Assembly: GCA_023417265.1 (NCBI GenBank)
Contig: JAEZFY010000344.1
Location: 1-64,000 of the forward strand
Direction: 5' to 3'
DNA: 64,000 bases
DNA from: Actinomycetes bacterium
GTDB lineage: Bacteria; Actinomycetota; Acidimicrobiia; Acidimicrobiales; Ilumatobacteraceae
The notes below the pieces were generated by a model. It was not told the DNA's origin and did not search any database. It saw nothing but the letters and a program-made list of their open reading frames with translations. Position 1 is the stretch's first letter, and each line of letters opens with the position of its first letter. Below are positions 8,580-17,124 of this stretch, piece after piece. The position numbers and the translations under genes are program-made.

Positions 8580-9500
8580 ATGAGTGCGATCGAGGCATGG
8601 GACGTGGTTGCGGTGGTCGACGTCGAACTGGCCGACCTCGAGATCGATCCCAGGTTCCGTGAGTCGTTGTCGGACCGCCGGGTCGCGTCGCTCGCCAGCG
8701 ATCACATGCGCTGGGATCCGATCGTCGTGTCGGGCCGAACGGGGCGTGTGATCGACGGGCGCCACCGAGTTGCGGCGGCCCGGGCGCTGGGCTGGACGAC
8801 GATCCGGGCAACCGTCTTCGAGGGCGACGCGGACGCCGAGAGCGACGAGTTCGTGCGCCTCAACGCACAGGGCGTCCTGCCGGTCGACCGGTCGCAGCGG
8901 CAGGCGGCCGCGCGACGCCTGCTCGAGCGCCACCCCGACTGGGCGGATCGTCGCGTCGGCGAGGTGTGCGGGATGTCGCCGAAGACGATCGCTCGGTTGC
9001 GGTCGTCGGCCGGCCGATCGGTCGGTGAGACCCGAGTCGGTCGTGACGGGCGATCGCGTCCCGTCGACCCGTCGATGCAGCGGGCACGCATCCTCGAGGC
9101 CCTCGTCGATCAGCCCGACGCATCGCTCAGGACGATCGCCCGAGAGCTGGGCGTGTCGCCGGAGACGGTTCGGCGGGTGCGCCTCGGCATGGAAGGCGAG
9201 GGCTCGCATCAGACCGCCGACGAGGTCGTGCCGATGCCCCCGCCGATCTCGCTCGCCCAACGCCGCATCCAGCGCCCGAACTGGGTCGCCGATCGGGCGT
9301 TCCAGTCGCGGGCCGACGGTGCCCTGGCGGTCGACTTCCTCGAGCGAACCGACGTGACCGAGGTCGACATCGGTGTCTGCGTCGAGTCGATTCCGCTGAG
9401 CCAGGTCTACGAGATCGCCGACGAAGCGCGCCGCCGGGCCGCCGTGTGGGCGCGGCTCGCCGACACGGTGGAAACGCGGGCGCGCTCGGGCCGGCGGTGA
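8580..9500 (+). CDS. StrR-like ParB-superfamily transcriptional regulator 1
   Basis: 306 residues, ATG at 8580 after GAGGGGGA. The N-terminal ParB-like domain carries VIDGRHR (about 57-63). A first helix-turn-helix lies at RVGEVCGMSPKTIARL (about 126-141), then the linker VGRDGRSRPVDP, a second helix-turn-helix SLRTIARELGVSPETVRRV (about 182-200) and a conserved C-terminal helix with YEIADEARRRAAVWARL. This order matches StrR/NovG-type activators of antibiotic clusters (VIDGMHR, IGRDGRVRPL and SLREIA motifs), not partition ParB: no plasmid-partition partner is present. It probably binds the GTCCAACTG boxes of this window. Paralogs are at 22393 and 57477. Confidence 0.85.
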   Translation: MSAIEAWDVVAVVDVELADLEIDPRFRESLSDRRVASLASDHMRWDPIVVSGRTGRVIDGRHRVAAARALGWTTIRATVFEGDADAESDEFVRLNAQGVLPVDRSQRQAAARRLLERHPDWADRRVGEVCGMSPKTIARLRSSAGRSVGETRVGRDGRSRPVDPSMQRARILEALVDQPDASLRTIARELGVSPETVRRVRLGMEGEGSHQTADEVVPMPPPISLAQRRIQRPNWVADRAFQSRADGALAVDFLERTDVTEVDIGVCVESIPLSQVYEIADEARRRAAVWARLADTVETRARSGRR

Positions 9501-9582
9501 GCCTCCCTGGTGGGGTGCGCCGTCCAATCCCGGCCCGATCCACGCTGATACCATCGCTCTCGTTGACGAACGGGAGGATTTC

Positions 9583-10230
9583 TTGGCGAGGAACTCACGG
9601 GCTGCGGTCCTCCGGCAGCGGACCGATCTCGAACGCCCAGGTGTGGGGAACGCCGAGCGTTGGCAGCAGATTCTGGCGGCCGCGGCCGAGGAATTCTACG
9701 AAAAGGGGTACCGGGCAGCGCGCCTGCAGGACATCGGGGAGCGGGTCGGGCTGCTGACCGGCAGCTTGTATCACTACATCCGATCGAAGGACGAGTTGCT
9801 GTTCGCCCTGGTCAGCACGGCGGTCCAACTGGAGTTGGCCACGGCAGTCGAGAACGAAGACGCCGCCCGAGCCGGCGCCAAGCGCCGTCTGCAACAGTTC
9901 GTGCGGCGCCAGTTGGCCTTGCTCGACGAACACCGCGCACTGGTGCGCGCAGTCCAACGCGACCTCCCATTCCTCGGCGATGAAGACCGCGCCCGGATGG
10001 ACTCGATGAAAGCGTCGCTGCGCGACTTCGTCCGCGGAATCATCGAAGAAGGCATTCGCAGCGGCGAGTTCCGCGCCGACGCCGACGTCGACGTCGCGAT
10101 CAACAGCCTGTTCGCTCTCGTCAACTCGACGCCAGAGTGGGCGCGCAGCCCAGGGCGCCGATCGATGGCCGAGATAGGCGACTGGTACACGCGGGTCGTT
10201 GTCTGCGGGCTGCAACTCTCGACGACCTGA
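9583..10230 (+). CDS. TetR-family transcriptional regulator
   Basis: 215 residues with a TTG start at 9583 placed five bases after GGGAGGA. The N-terminal helix-turn-helix is clear: LQDIGERVGLLTGSLYHYIRSKDELL (about 47-72), the usual recognition-helix pattern of TetR proteins. The C-terminal ligand-binding domain is helical and resembles that of the TetR protein at 13444. It probably represses nearby catabolic genes until an acyl-CoA or substrate binds. The neighbour downstream is an LLM oxidoreductase 63 bases away, possibly in the same transcript. A GTCCAACTG 9-mer inside this gene (9823-9831) is probably incidental. Confidence 0.85.
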   Translation: MARNSRAAVLRQRTDLERPGVGNAERWQQILAAAAEEFYEKGYRAARLQDIGERVGLLTGSLYHYIRSKDELLFALVSTAVQLELATAVENEDAARAGAKRRLQQFVRRQLALLDEHRALVRAVQRDLPFLGDEDRARMDSMKASLRDFVRGIIEEGIRSGEFRADADVDVAINSLFALVNSTPEWARSPGRRSMAEIGDWYTRVVVCGLQLSTT

Positions 10231-10293
10231 GCTGGCCCGCTGACCAACCGCGTCCCGTGCCACGCTCGGCCGAGACCGACACGGAGGAGGACG

Positions 10294-11184
10294 ATGGACG
10301 CGCGTGAGCTCGCGGTGGGTGCGGTGTTCCCCCAAGTGGAGGTGAGCGGCGACGTCGAGGCGGTCGAACGGATCGGCGACTGCCTGGAGCGCGTGGGATA
10401 CCGGCACGTACTCGCCTTCGATCACGTGCTCGGGGCGGTTCACGCCGGCCGACCGGCGCCGCTGTTCGGTCCGTACGACGAGAACGATCCTTTTCACGAT
10501 CCGCTCGTCATGTTCGGCTTCCTCGCCGGCAGGACGCAGCGAATCGGTTTCGCGACCGGCGTGTTGGTCTTGCCGCAGCGCCAGACTGCGCTGGTGGCTC
10601 GCCAAGCGGCCGACGTCGCGATCCTCTCGCGAGGGCGCCTCCGGATCGGGGTGGGCGCCGGCTGGAACCCCGTCGAGTACGAGGCGATGGGTGTCGACTT
10701 CATCGGCCGAGGGGCACGACTCTCCGAGCAGGTGGAGTTGCTTCGGGTGCTCTGGGCCGAGCCGGTCGTCGACTTCGCCGGCCGATTCGATCGAATCGAT
10801 CGGGCCGCCTGCGTCCCCCGGCCGAGCTCGCCGATCCCGCTCTGGCTGGGTGGCTGGGCCGATGCTGCGTTGCGAAGGGCAGTTCGGCTTGCCGACGGGT
10901 TCATCTTCGCCGGCGCGCAGGAGGACGTGCTCGAGCGCTGGTCGGCGCTGCGCAACATGCTGGCCGCAGCCGGGCGCGATGCGTCCTCCTTCGGCGCGGA
11001 GGCGATAGTGCGCCCGTTTGCCGACGTCGCCGACGTGGCGCCCTTCCTCGAACGTTGGCGAGCTGCGGGTGGCACCCACGTCGCCCTCAACTCGATGGGC
11101 CTCGGTCTCGACTCGATCGAGGCACACGTCGACTACTTCGAGCGGGTCGCAGCACAACTGAGACTTGAGGGTTGGCTCCCCTGA
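10294..11184 (+). CDS. LLM-class oxidoreductase, F420-dependent type
   Basis: 296 residues, ATG after GGAGGAGGACG. Luciferase-like TIM-barrel fold with the signature stretches HVLAFDHVLG, GVLVLPQRQTALVARQAA, GRLRIGVGAGWN and WLGGWADAAL typical of the F420-dependent LLM subgroup. It would reduce or oxidise an organic substrate using F420 (or FMN). It is a paralog of the gene at 62361, sharing the DHV(L/M)GxVHA and LPQRQT motifs. It converges with the hydrolase gene at 11192 with only 7 bases between the stops. The substrate is unknown. Confidence 0.85.
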   Translation: MDARELAVGAVFPQVEVSGDVEAVERIGDCLERVGYRHVLAFDHVLGAVHAGRPAPLFGPYDENDPFHDPLVMFGFLAGRTQRIGFATGVLVLPQRQTALVARQAADVAILSRGRLRIGVGAGWNPVEYEAMGVDFIGRGARLSEQVELLRVLWAEPVVDFAGRFDRIDRAACVPRPSSPIPLWLGGWADAALRRAVRLADGFIFAGAQEDVLERWSALRNMLAAAGRDASSFGAEAIVRPFADVADVAPFLERWRAAGGTHVALNSMGLGLDSIEAHVDYFERVAAQLRLEGWLP

Positions 11185-11191
11185 CCCGGCT

Positions 11192-12097
11192 TCAGACGTC
11201 GAGTTGTTCGACGAACGCTCGCGTGAGCGCCGGCCAGGACGCGAGTTGCGCAGGGCTGCGGGCAACGTGCGCGGTGGCGCACGGCATCACCTCGACGAGC
11301 GTGGACACGGTGTCGACTGGGTGCACCGGGTCGCCTGTCCAAGCGAGGATCAAGGTGGGCACCGACACGGTCGCGAGCACGTCGACGGGAGGCAGATTGG
11401 CGCGTGCGGCAGTACGGAACGCTACCGCCAGCCGGATTGGATCCAGCTGTGCGAGGCCGTCGAGCCGTGACGCGTAGAACGAATCAGGATCGTCGCGGAA
11501 CGGGTCGGGCGGCGGCCGGCTCGTGACCATCGTGGCGAACGCTTCGTGCCCGATCCGGTCGACGGCATCGGCCACGGCTGCCCACGCATGGGCCTGGCGA
11601 GCGCGTGCCTCCCATGCCGTCGGGGGGATCGCCAGGATGAGGGCCCGAACCCGTTCGGGCGCGAGCGAGGCGACGTGCAGGCTGGCCGCGGCCCCCATCG
11701 ACGCCCCGCCGGTGATGAAACGGTCGAATCCGAGCGCGTCGGCAACGCCCAGTTGGTCGCGGGCGAGCTCGTGCCACTCGTTCGTCGAGATCGCATCCGC
11801 CATGCGATCTCCCGAGCGCCCGTGGCCGGCAGCGTCGTACCGACACCAAGCGACGCCGGCCTCGGGCACACCGACGTGGGCGAACAGCGTGTCGAACGAG
11901 CGCTGACTGTTGAGGCCGTGCCCCCAGATCAGCGGCGCGCCGGATCCGCCGCACGACGCGACCAGCTCGACGCCGCGAATGTTGATCCGGAGGTCGTCGA
12001 ACGCATCGGCTGGGTCAGGCTGGATACTTGTTCCCTTCAGGTCTCGATCGCTGCAGCGATGCAGTGAACGAGCTTGGCATCGTGCGTGAGTCCGCAC
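11192..12097 (-). CDS. Alpha/beta hydrolase
   Basis: Up to 301 residues. The alpha/beta fold begins at IRGVELVASCGGSG with the oxyanion-loop motif WGHGLNSQ; the nucleophile elbow is GGASMGAA (Ser in GxSxG), and a late Asp and His complete the triad (WTGDPVHPVDT region). The family cleaves esters, lactones or C-C bonds. The first 35 or so residues show no homology and the true start may lie closer to 12000; the CTG/GTG region around LKGTSIQ is possible. It is transcribed away from the P450 at 12201, so they share a promoter region. A lactone hydrolase role after the Baeyer-Villiger enzyme is possible but inferred. Confidence 0.8.
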   Translation of the reverse strand: MRTHARCQARSLHRCSDRDLKGTSIQPDPADAFDDLRINIRGVELVASCGGSGAPLIWGHGLNSQRSFDTLFAHVGVPEAGVAWCRYDAAGHGRSGDRMADAISTNEWHELARDQLGVADALGFDRFITGGASMGAAASLHVASLAPERVRALILAIPPTAWEARARQAHAWAAVADAVDRIGHEAFATMVTSRPPPDPFRDDPDSFYASRLDGLAQLDPIRLAVAFRTAARANLPPVDVLATVSVPTLILAWTGDPVHPVDTVSTLVEVMPCATAHVARSPAQLASWPALTRAFVEQLDV

Positions 12098-12200
12098 TTA
12101 GACATGCCGGGTCCGGGCCCTGGGACATACTAATTTCAAGCCGCTCGGCCCCGGAGTGGCGCGCCGAGTGCAGGCTGGGGCGAGACAAGAAGGACGCGAG

Positions 12201-13379
12201 ATGACGATCGAAGAAACCCTGCCGCGGACGCCGACACGACAGTTCACCCGATTGGCGGGTCGACTCGACGTCGACCCGTTCGCGGCTTACGGAGAGGTCG
12301 GTGCCGTCCCGCCGTTCTGGACTGAGTTCCCCGGCGACATCGACGGGTTCTGGGTCGTGACGCGGTACGAGGACATGCGCGAGCTGCTCCGCGACACGTC
12401 TGGCTTCACCGCTGCCGACAGCAACATTCCGCACTTCGTCATGCAGCATCCGCTGCTCCCGACCGAAGCCGACCCGCCGCTGCTCAACAAGCTGCGCGGT
12501 GTGCTGCTGCCGCACATGACGGCGGAGAAGATCGATCCCCTCGAGCACCGCATGCGCGAGGTCTGCCGGGAGTTGATCTCCGAGATCCGCCCGGCGGGCC
12601 ACTGTGACGCGGTCGCCGAGTTCGCGAGGGTGTACCCGATCAAGATCTTCGTGGAGTTCTTCGGCCTCCCGGCCGAGCGACGCGAGGAGTTCCGCCAGCA
12701 CGCCCAGACGTTTCTGCACTCGATCCCCGACCGGCCGACGTCATGGACTGCAATCCGGGGAATCGTCGTCGAGCAGCTGCTCGCCAAACGAGCCGATCCG
12801 ACCGACGATCTGCTCAGCGCGATCTCTAACGCGCGCATCGACGGCGAGTTGATCGACCTCGACCTGGCCACCAACCTGGCGTCCACCGTGTTCCTCGGCG
12901 GCCTCGACACGCTGCCCTCGAACATCGCCTGGTCGCTGCGCTTCCTCGCCTCACATCCCGAGCATCGGCGCGAGCTCGTCGACAACCCTGGAGCGGTGCC
13001 GAACGCCGTGGAGGAGTTCCTGCGTTGCTTCTCCGTCGCCAATCCGCTGCGGCGCGCACTGCGCGACACGGAGATCGGTGGCTCGTTGATCCGCAAGAAC
13101 GATCGGGTCTTCGTGCTCGTGTCGAACGGCAACCGTGACCCGCTCGAGTTCGATGATGCCAACGAGGTGCGCTTCGATCGCGAGAAGAACCGTCACATCG
13201 CATTCGGCGGCGGAGCACACCGCTGTCTCGGCTCCCATCTTGCGCGGCACGAGCTCGGTGTCGCCCTCGAAGAGTGGCATGCCCAGATCCCCGACTACCG
13301 CATAGCTGACGATTCTGCAGTGTCGTTCAGCGGGCCGATCCTCGCCGTAGAGACGCTTCCGCTCGTCTGGGACGTGTGA
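12201..13379 (+). CDS. Cytochrome P450, P450cam (CYP101)-like
   Basis: 392 residues; ATG at 12201 after AAGAAGGACG. The I-helix reads FLGGLDTLPSN (Asp near residue 235), the acid/threonine pair in the GGLDT form seen in P450cam rather than the common AGxxTT. ExxR is in EEFLR, and the heme loop FGGGAHRCLGSHLAR puts the ligand Cys near residue 342. It would hydroxylate an unactivated C-H bond, needing ferredoxin and a reductase; neither is in the window. It is a paralog of the P450 at 32054 (same GGLDTLPSN and HRCLGSHLARHEL). The resemblance to the camphor hydroxylase fits the oxocamphor-hydrolase-like gene at 26559. A CACTTAGAC sequence upstream (12095) is a weak box candidate. Confidence 0.92.
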   Translation: MTIEETLPRTPTRQFTRLAGRLDVDPFAAYGEVGAVPPFWTEFPGDIDGFWVVTRYEDMRELLRDTSGFTAADSNIPHFVMQHPLLPTEADPPLLNKLRGVLLPHMTAEKIDPLEHRMREVCRELISEIRPAGHCDAVAEFARVYPIKIFVEFFGLPAERREEFRQHAQTFLHSIPDRPTSWTAIRGIVVEQLLAKRADPTDDLLSAISNARIDGELIDLDLATNLASTVFLGGLDTLPSNIAWSLRFLASHPEHRRELVDNPGAVPNAVEEFLRCFSVANPLRRALRDTEIGGSLIRKNDRVFVLVSNGNRDPLEFDDANEVRFDREKNRHIAFGGGAHRCLGSHLARHELGVALEEWHAQIPDYRIADDSAVSFSGPILAVETLPLVWDV

Positions 13380-13443
13380 GCCGCGGAGTGGTGGTGTCGA
13401 ACCGGCCAGGTGGGTGCGGAGCCCGATCGCGCCGCGCTCGGCG

Positions 13444-14124
13444 GTGAGCCAGTTGCCGGAGACCAACGTGGGCGGGCCTGTCGACGAGCTGGGGTCGGCT
13501 CATCGCGAGAACCGTGAGGTCAATGCGGAGCGCTGGCGCGAAATTCTGGAGTCGGCGCGCCTGGAGTTCATGGAAGTCGGCTACGCGGCAGCGCGGCTCC
13601 AGGACATCGCCCGACGCGCAGGCATCACCGCGGCCAGCCTGTATCACTACATCGAGTCCAAAGAAGATCTGCTGTATGAACTGATCCGATCGAGCCACGA
13701 GCGGAGCCTCGCTGCGGCGATTGCACTCCAAGACGATCCCACTGAAAGCGCCGCAGAGCGTCTTCGGACCCTGATCGTCGGGTGGGGAGCCTTCGCCAGG
13801 GAACTTCCGTTCGTCGTGCAGGACCGCGACAACCGCTTCCTCACCCCTGCGCACCGTCGGGTGATCGACGACCTTCGTCGCGAGGTCGTCACGACGGGCC
13901 GGGTCATCGTCGACCGAGGCATGCGCGACGGCACGTTCGATGCGTCGCTCGATCCGGCGGTGGTGGTGTTCAGCCTGTTCGGGCTGCTCAACGCGCCGCG
14001 GCAGTGGTACGGGCCCGAAATCAAGGTGCCGTTCGGTCCGACCTATGACTGGTTCGCCGAGGCTGTCATCGGCGCGCTGACGGAGCCGGGGGCGCGAGTG
14101 ATGGCCGATCTCGCCGGCTCGTGA
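13444..14124 (+). CDS. TetR-family transcriptional regulator
   Basis: About 226 residues. The helix-turn-helix LQDIARRAGITAASLYHYIESKEDLL is unmistakable, and a helical C-terminal domain follows. It is related to the TetR protein at 9583 (shared AERWxxIL, YxAARLQDI and SLYHYI). The start is uncertain: GTG 13444 is chosen, GTG 13414 is upstream in frame, and neither has a clear ribosome site. It follows the P450 by 64 bases and precedes an SDR, so it may autoregulate a P450-TetR-SDR unit. Confidence 0.85.
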   Translation: MSQLPETNVGGPVDELGSAHRENREVNAERWREILESARLEFMEVGYAAARLQDIARRAGITAASLYHYIESKEDLLYELIRSSHERSLAAAIALQDDPTESAAERLRTLIVGWGAFARELPFVVQDRDNRFLTPAHRRVIDDLRREVVTTGRVIVDRGMRDGTFDASLDPAVVVFSLFGLLNAPRQWYGPEIKVPFGPTYDWFAEAVIGALTEPGARVMADLAGS

Positions 14125-14231
14125 GTCTGTCCGTGAAGGCGGCGGCGAGGTGACGCGAAGTCAGCCAACCCTGCCGGCGCGCGCCGAGCAGTGCACGACC
14201 ATGTCGGCAGGCCGCGAGAGGGAAATGCCGG

Positions 14232-15008
14232 GTGAGTAGGGGACTCTCAAGGCGCGTCATCGTGACCGGGGGAACGTATGGCATTGGAGCGAGCATCGTG
14301 GACCTGCTCGCCAATCGGGGGGTGACGGTCGCCAGCCTCGCGCGAAGCGCCGAACTCGGCCGGCGCCAAGCCGCCGAAGCGACCGCGCGGGGAGGTGGAG
14401 CGGTGCGGTTCTTCTCGTGCGACGTCGCCGATCGCGATCAGGTTGATCGAGCGGTTGACGACGCGGTGAGTTGGATGGGTGGCCTCGAGGGGCTCGTCCA
14501 CGTCGCCGGTGTCGAGGTCGGCGCCCGGCCCGAGGACGTGACCGACGAGGGTTGGGCGTATGCCATGAGCGTCAACGCGACCGGCACGATGTTGACCAAT
14601 CAGGCCGCGTTCCGGCACATGCGCGATGTCGGTGGAAGGATCGTCAACTTCGGGTCGGGGGCAGGAATCACCGGGCTCGCCCACAGTGCTGCCTACGCCG
14701 CATCCAAGGGAGCGGTCGCAGCGTGGACACGATCGGCGGCGAGTGCCTGGGGCCGTCATGACATCACGGTCAACATGATCTGCCCGGCAGTGGTCACGCC
14801 GATGTACGCGGAGCATCGCGCCCGCATGTCGGACGGTGAGCTGGCTGCGCACGACGCACGTATGGCGGAGCGGATCCTGATCGGCGGCAAGCTGGGCGAT
14901 CCCGAGCGAGACGTCGCTCCGGTGGTCGATTTCCTCCTCGGCGAGGGAGCGCGCTTCATCACCGGCCAGACGATCCCGCTCGACGGCGGTGCCTTGATGG
15001 TGCGCTGA
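14232..15008 (+). CDS. SDR-family oxidoreductase
   Basis: Classical short-chain dehydrogenase/reductase, 258 residues, GTG start at 14232. The NAD(P) motif is TGGTYGIG; the usual NNAG is replaced by HVAG; the catalytic pair is in YAASK, and the C-terminal TGQTIPLDGG is canonical. It interconverts an alcohol and a ketone. Standing just after the P450 and TetR genes, it may oxidise the hydroxyl group the P450 installs, as the hydroxycamphor dehydrogenase does in camphor pathways (inference). It converges with the SDR at 15024. Confidence 0.88.
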   Translation: MSRGLSRRVIVTGGTYGIGASIVDLLANRGVTVASLARSAELGRRQAAEATARGGGAVRFFSCDVADRDQVDRAVDDAVSWMGGLEGLVHVAGVEVGARPEDVTDEGWAYAMSVNATGTMLTNQAAFRHMRDVGGRIVNFGSGAGITGLAHSAAYAASKGAVAAWTRSAASAWGRHDITVNMICPAVVTPMYAEHRARMSDGELAAHDARMAERILIGGKLGDPERDVAPVVDFLLGEGARFITGQTIPLDGGALMVR

Positions 15009-15023
15009 CCAGCGATCGACGCG

Positions 15024-15782
15024 TCAGATCGGCAATGCCGGCGGGGTCGCCAGCCGTGCGCCCGCCAAGAACCCCCCGTCGGCGATCAGATCGCTCCCGG
15101 TGATGCCGATCGAGTCGGTCGAGGCGAAGAAGAGGACGACCGCGGCCATCTCCTCGGGCGACGACACCCGGCCGATCGCCGTCGAGGCCGGCTGAGACAT
15201 CATCGGCGTGTCGACGGCACCGGGAAGCACACAGTTCACCCGGATACCGCTCGTGGCCAGCTCGGCGGCGGCCGTCTTGGTGAGTCCACGAACTCCCCAT
15301 TTGGACATGACGTACGAACCCATCGTTGGGATGCCTCGGCAGCCGGCGACCGAGGCGACGTTGACGATCGACCCGCCGCCCTGAGCTGCCATCACGGGCG
15401 CGACCGCCTGGATTCCGAGCAACGGCCCGATCAGGTTGACGTCCAACATCCGGCGGGTGTCTTGGACTTGCTCTTCGAGCAGCGGCCGAGCCCACCAGAC
15501 AGCTGCATTGTTGACCAGCGCGTCGATGCGACCCCACGCAGAGATCGTGGCCTCGACCACTCGAGCCCAGTCGTGCGCCGAGGAAATGTCGTGCGCCAGC
15601 ACCAGCCCGCCGTCACCGAGCTCATCGCGCAGCCGCTCGGCCGCCGGTGAACTGACGTCGATGTCGGTCGCCACGACTCGCGCCCCTTCGGCGAGGAGCA
15701 GTCGGGCCTCGGCCGACCCCTGACCGCCCGCAGCACCTGTCACGATCACCACGCGCCCGGCGAACCTTGAAGAGCGGCTCAT
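15024..15782 (-). CDS. SDR-family oxidoreductase
   Basis: 252 residues, ATG at 15782; the frame is open upstream, but that part overlaps the preceding gene and lacks homology. Motifs: TGAAGGQG cofactor loop, LVNNAA, YVMSK catalytic tetrad and GSDLIADGG. The start overlaps the stop of the LLM gene (ATGA), so the two proteins are coupled. It is an NAD(P)-dependent alcohol dehydrogenase or ketone reductase; the substrate is presumably the product of the partner LLM enzyme. Confidence 0.88.
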   Translation of the reverse strand: MSRSSRFAGRVVIVTGAAGGQGSAEARLLLAEGARVVATDIDVSSPAAERLRDELGDGGLVLAHDISSAHDWARVVEATISAWGRIDALVNNAAVWWARPLLEEQVQDTRRMLDVNLIGPLLGIQAVAPVMAAQGGGSIVNVASVAGCRGIPTMGSYVMSKWGVRGLTKTAAAELATSGIRVNCVLPGAVDTPMMSQPASTAIGRVSSPEEMAAVVLFFASTDSIGITGSDLIADGGFLAGARLATPPALPI

Positions 15783-16897
15783 GCGGCGGACTCCGTGCGG
15801 AAGTGCGGGATCACGTACGTGCCCCACTGGCGAATCGTCTCCATGCAGGCCTCGTGGGGCACGGTGCCCATCTGGATCAGGCACATGATCTCATCGGCGC
15901 CGGCGTGCTGCAGGCGCTCGACGTACTCGATCGCCGTGCCGGCTGTGCCGTACGCGTGGTCGGTCGACCACACGATCGAGGCCATGTCGGGTAGGCCGAT
16001 GCGTGCCTGCTTGACGCGTGCGAAGTCGGCCAGGGCAGCGACGTTGTCGTCATCGGCGGTATCGAGCGAAGGCGTTGGGGTTCCGAGCGACCAGTGGCCG
16101 ATCGACTCCTCGAAGAACCGTTGACCGCGCACGCCGATCCGGCGTGCCTCCGCCGCGTCGTCGAGCACGATGGTCGGACAGAGTGCAGACAGGTGATCGT
16201 TGACCAGCGCGGGCGAGACGAACTTCGTGCCGTCTCGCGTGGCGCACGCCTCGTCGTATAGCTTGCGCATGTCGGCGACCGCCTCTGGCCCCTGGAAGCC
16301 GAGCACCAACGCCCCCACGCCGTACTCGGCGGCCTGGGCCACCGTCTCGGCGTGGCTGCAGGCAAGGAACAGCGGAGGATGGGGCCGCTGGATCGGGCCG
16401 GGGACGAGGTGGTGGGGACGGATCTCGAACGATTCGTGCCATTCGAATCGATCATCGAGCCACATGCGCGACACCATCCGGAGCGACTCCTCGACCTGTG
16501 CCTTGGTGGTGCTCTTGTCGACTCCGCAAAAGGAGGTCTCCTCCTCGGTGCCGCCGCGGCCGGCGCCGAGGTCGCGCCGGCCGCCCGAGAGGATGTCGAG
16601 CGTTGCCGCCCGCTCGGCCACCCGCACCGGATGGTTGTAGTTGAACGCCATGCACACGACCCCGTGCCCGATGCGGATCCGCGACGTCCGCGCTGACACG
16701 TGCGACAAGAACACCTCAGGAGCGCTCATGTGGGCATACCACTTGAGTCCGTGATGCTCGACCGCCCAGACGCGGTCGAACCCCATCCCCTCGGCGTAGA
16801 CAGCCTGCTCGACACAGCTCAACAACGTCCTCCGCTCACCCTCCGGACTCGTGTCGGCGGTCTGAGCTTCGAAGATCATCGAGAATTTCACGGACAT
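15779..16897 (-). CDS. LLM-class flavin-dependent monooxygenase (luciferase-like)
   Basis: 372 residues; ATG at 16897 after GGAAAGG. The luciferase-like TIM barrel is recognised by VWAVEHHGLKWYAHMSAPEV, SRIRIGHGVV, RVAERAATLDILSGGR and GAGRGG, the pattern of FMNH2-dependent alpha-chain-like enzymes. The glycine-rich stretch and conserved His pair agree with a two-component monooxygenase needing a separate flavin reductase, which is not seen nearby. First gene of a two-gene operon with the SDR at 15024, driven from the box at 16943-16976. Confidence 0.88.
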   Translation of the reverse strand: MSVKFSMIFEAQTADTSPEGERRTLLSCVEQAVYAEGMGFDRVWAVEHHGLKWYAHMSAPEVFLSHVSARTSRIRIGHGVVCMAFNYNHPVRVAERAATLDILSGGRRDLGAGRGGTEEETSFCGVDKSTTKAQVEESLRMVSRMWLDDRFEWHESFEIRPHHLVPGPIQRPHPPLFLACSHAETVAQAAEYGVGALVLGFQGPEAVADMRKLYDEACATRDGTKFVSPALVNDHLSALCPTIVLDDAAEARRIGVRGQRFFEESIGHWSLGTPTPSLDTADDDNVAALADFARVKQARIGLPDMASIVWSTDHAYGTAGTAIEYVERLQHAGADEIMCLIQMGTVPHEACMETIRQWGTYVIPHFRTESAA

Positions 16898-16942
16898 CCT
16901 TTCCCGCTTGCCCCCCTGGCATCGGCGCGGCTGATCGTCCTC

Positions 16943-16976
16943 TTCTAACACCGGCTCCCCGGGCAGTCAGTTGGAC
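16943..16976 (-). promoter_or_regulatory. GTCCAACTG box with N19 to TTAGAA, LLM promoter
   Basis: On the minus strand GTCCAACTG (16976-16968) is followed after 19 bases by TTAGAA (16948-16943), 46 bases before the LLM start. Read the other way the 9-mer faces the esterase at 17125. The 19-base spacing matches the boxes at 31984 and 39602-39635. Confidence 0.55.
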
Positions 16977-17124
16977 GTCGAGCGCTCGACGAACGGGAAG
17001 CGACGACCAACCGCGCCCGCCAAGCACCGGACGGCTACGTGGGTACCTTGGCTCATCGGACAGCCGTGGCGTGTGAACCACCGCGTGGTGTCCGAACGTC
17101 GTGTCCCACCGAGGAGAGGTTGCA

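Noticed and set aside
9823..9831. GTCCAACTG inside the TetR gene at 9583
   Set aside because: It is in coding sequence with no promoter-like hexamer or gene start nearby; treated as chance. It shows that the motif is not exclusively intergenic.
12095..12134. CACTTAGAC followed by TACTAAT before P450-1
   Set aside because: Two mismatches to the box and a 24-base spacing that fits neither the 17/19 nor the 30-base class; not listed as a site.
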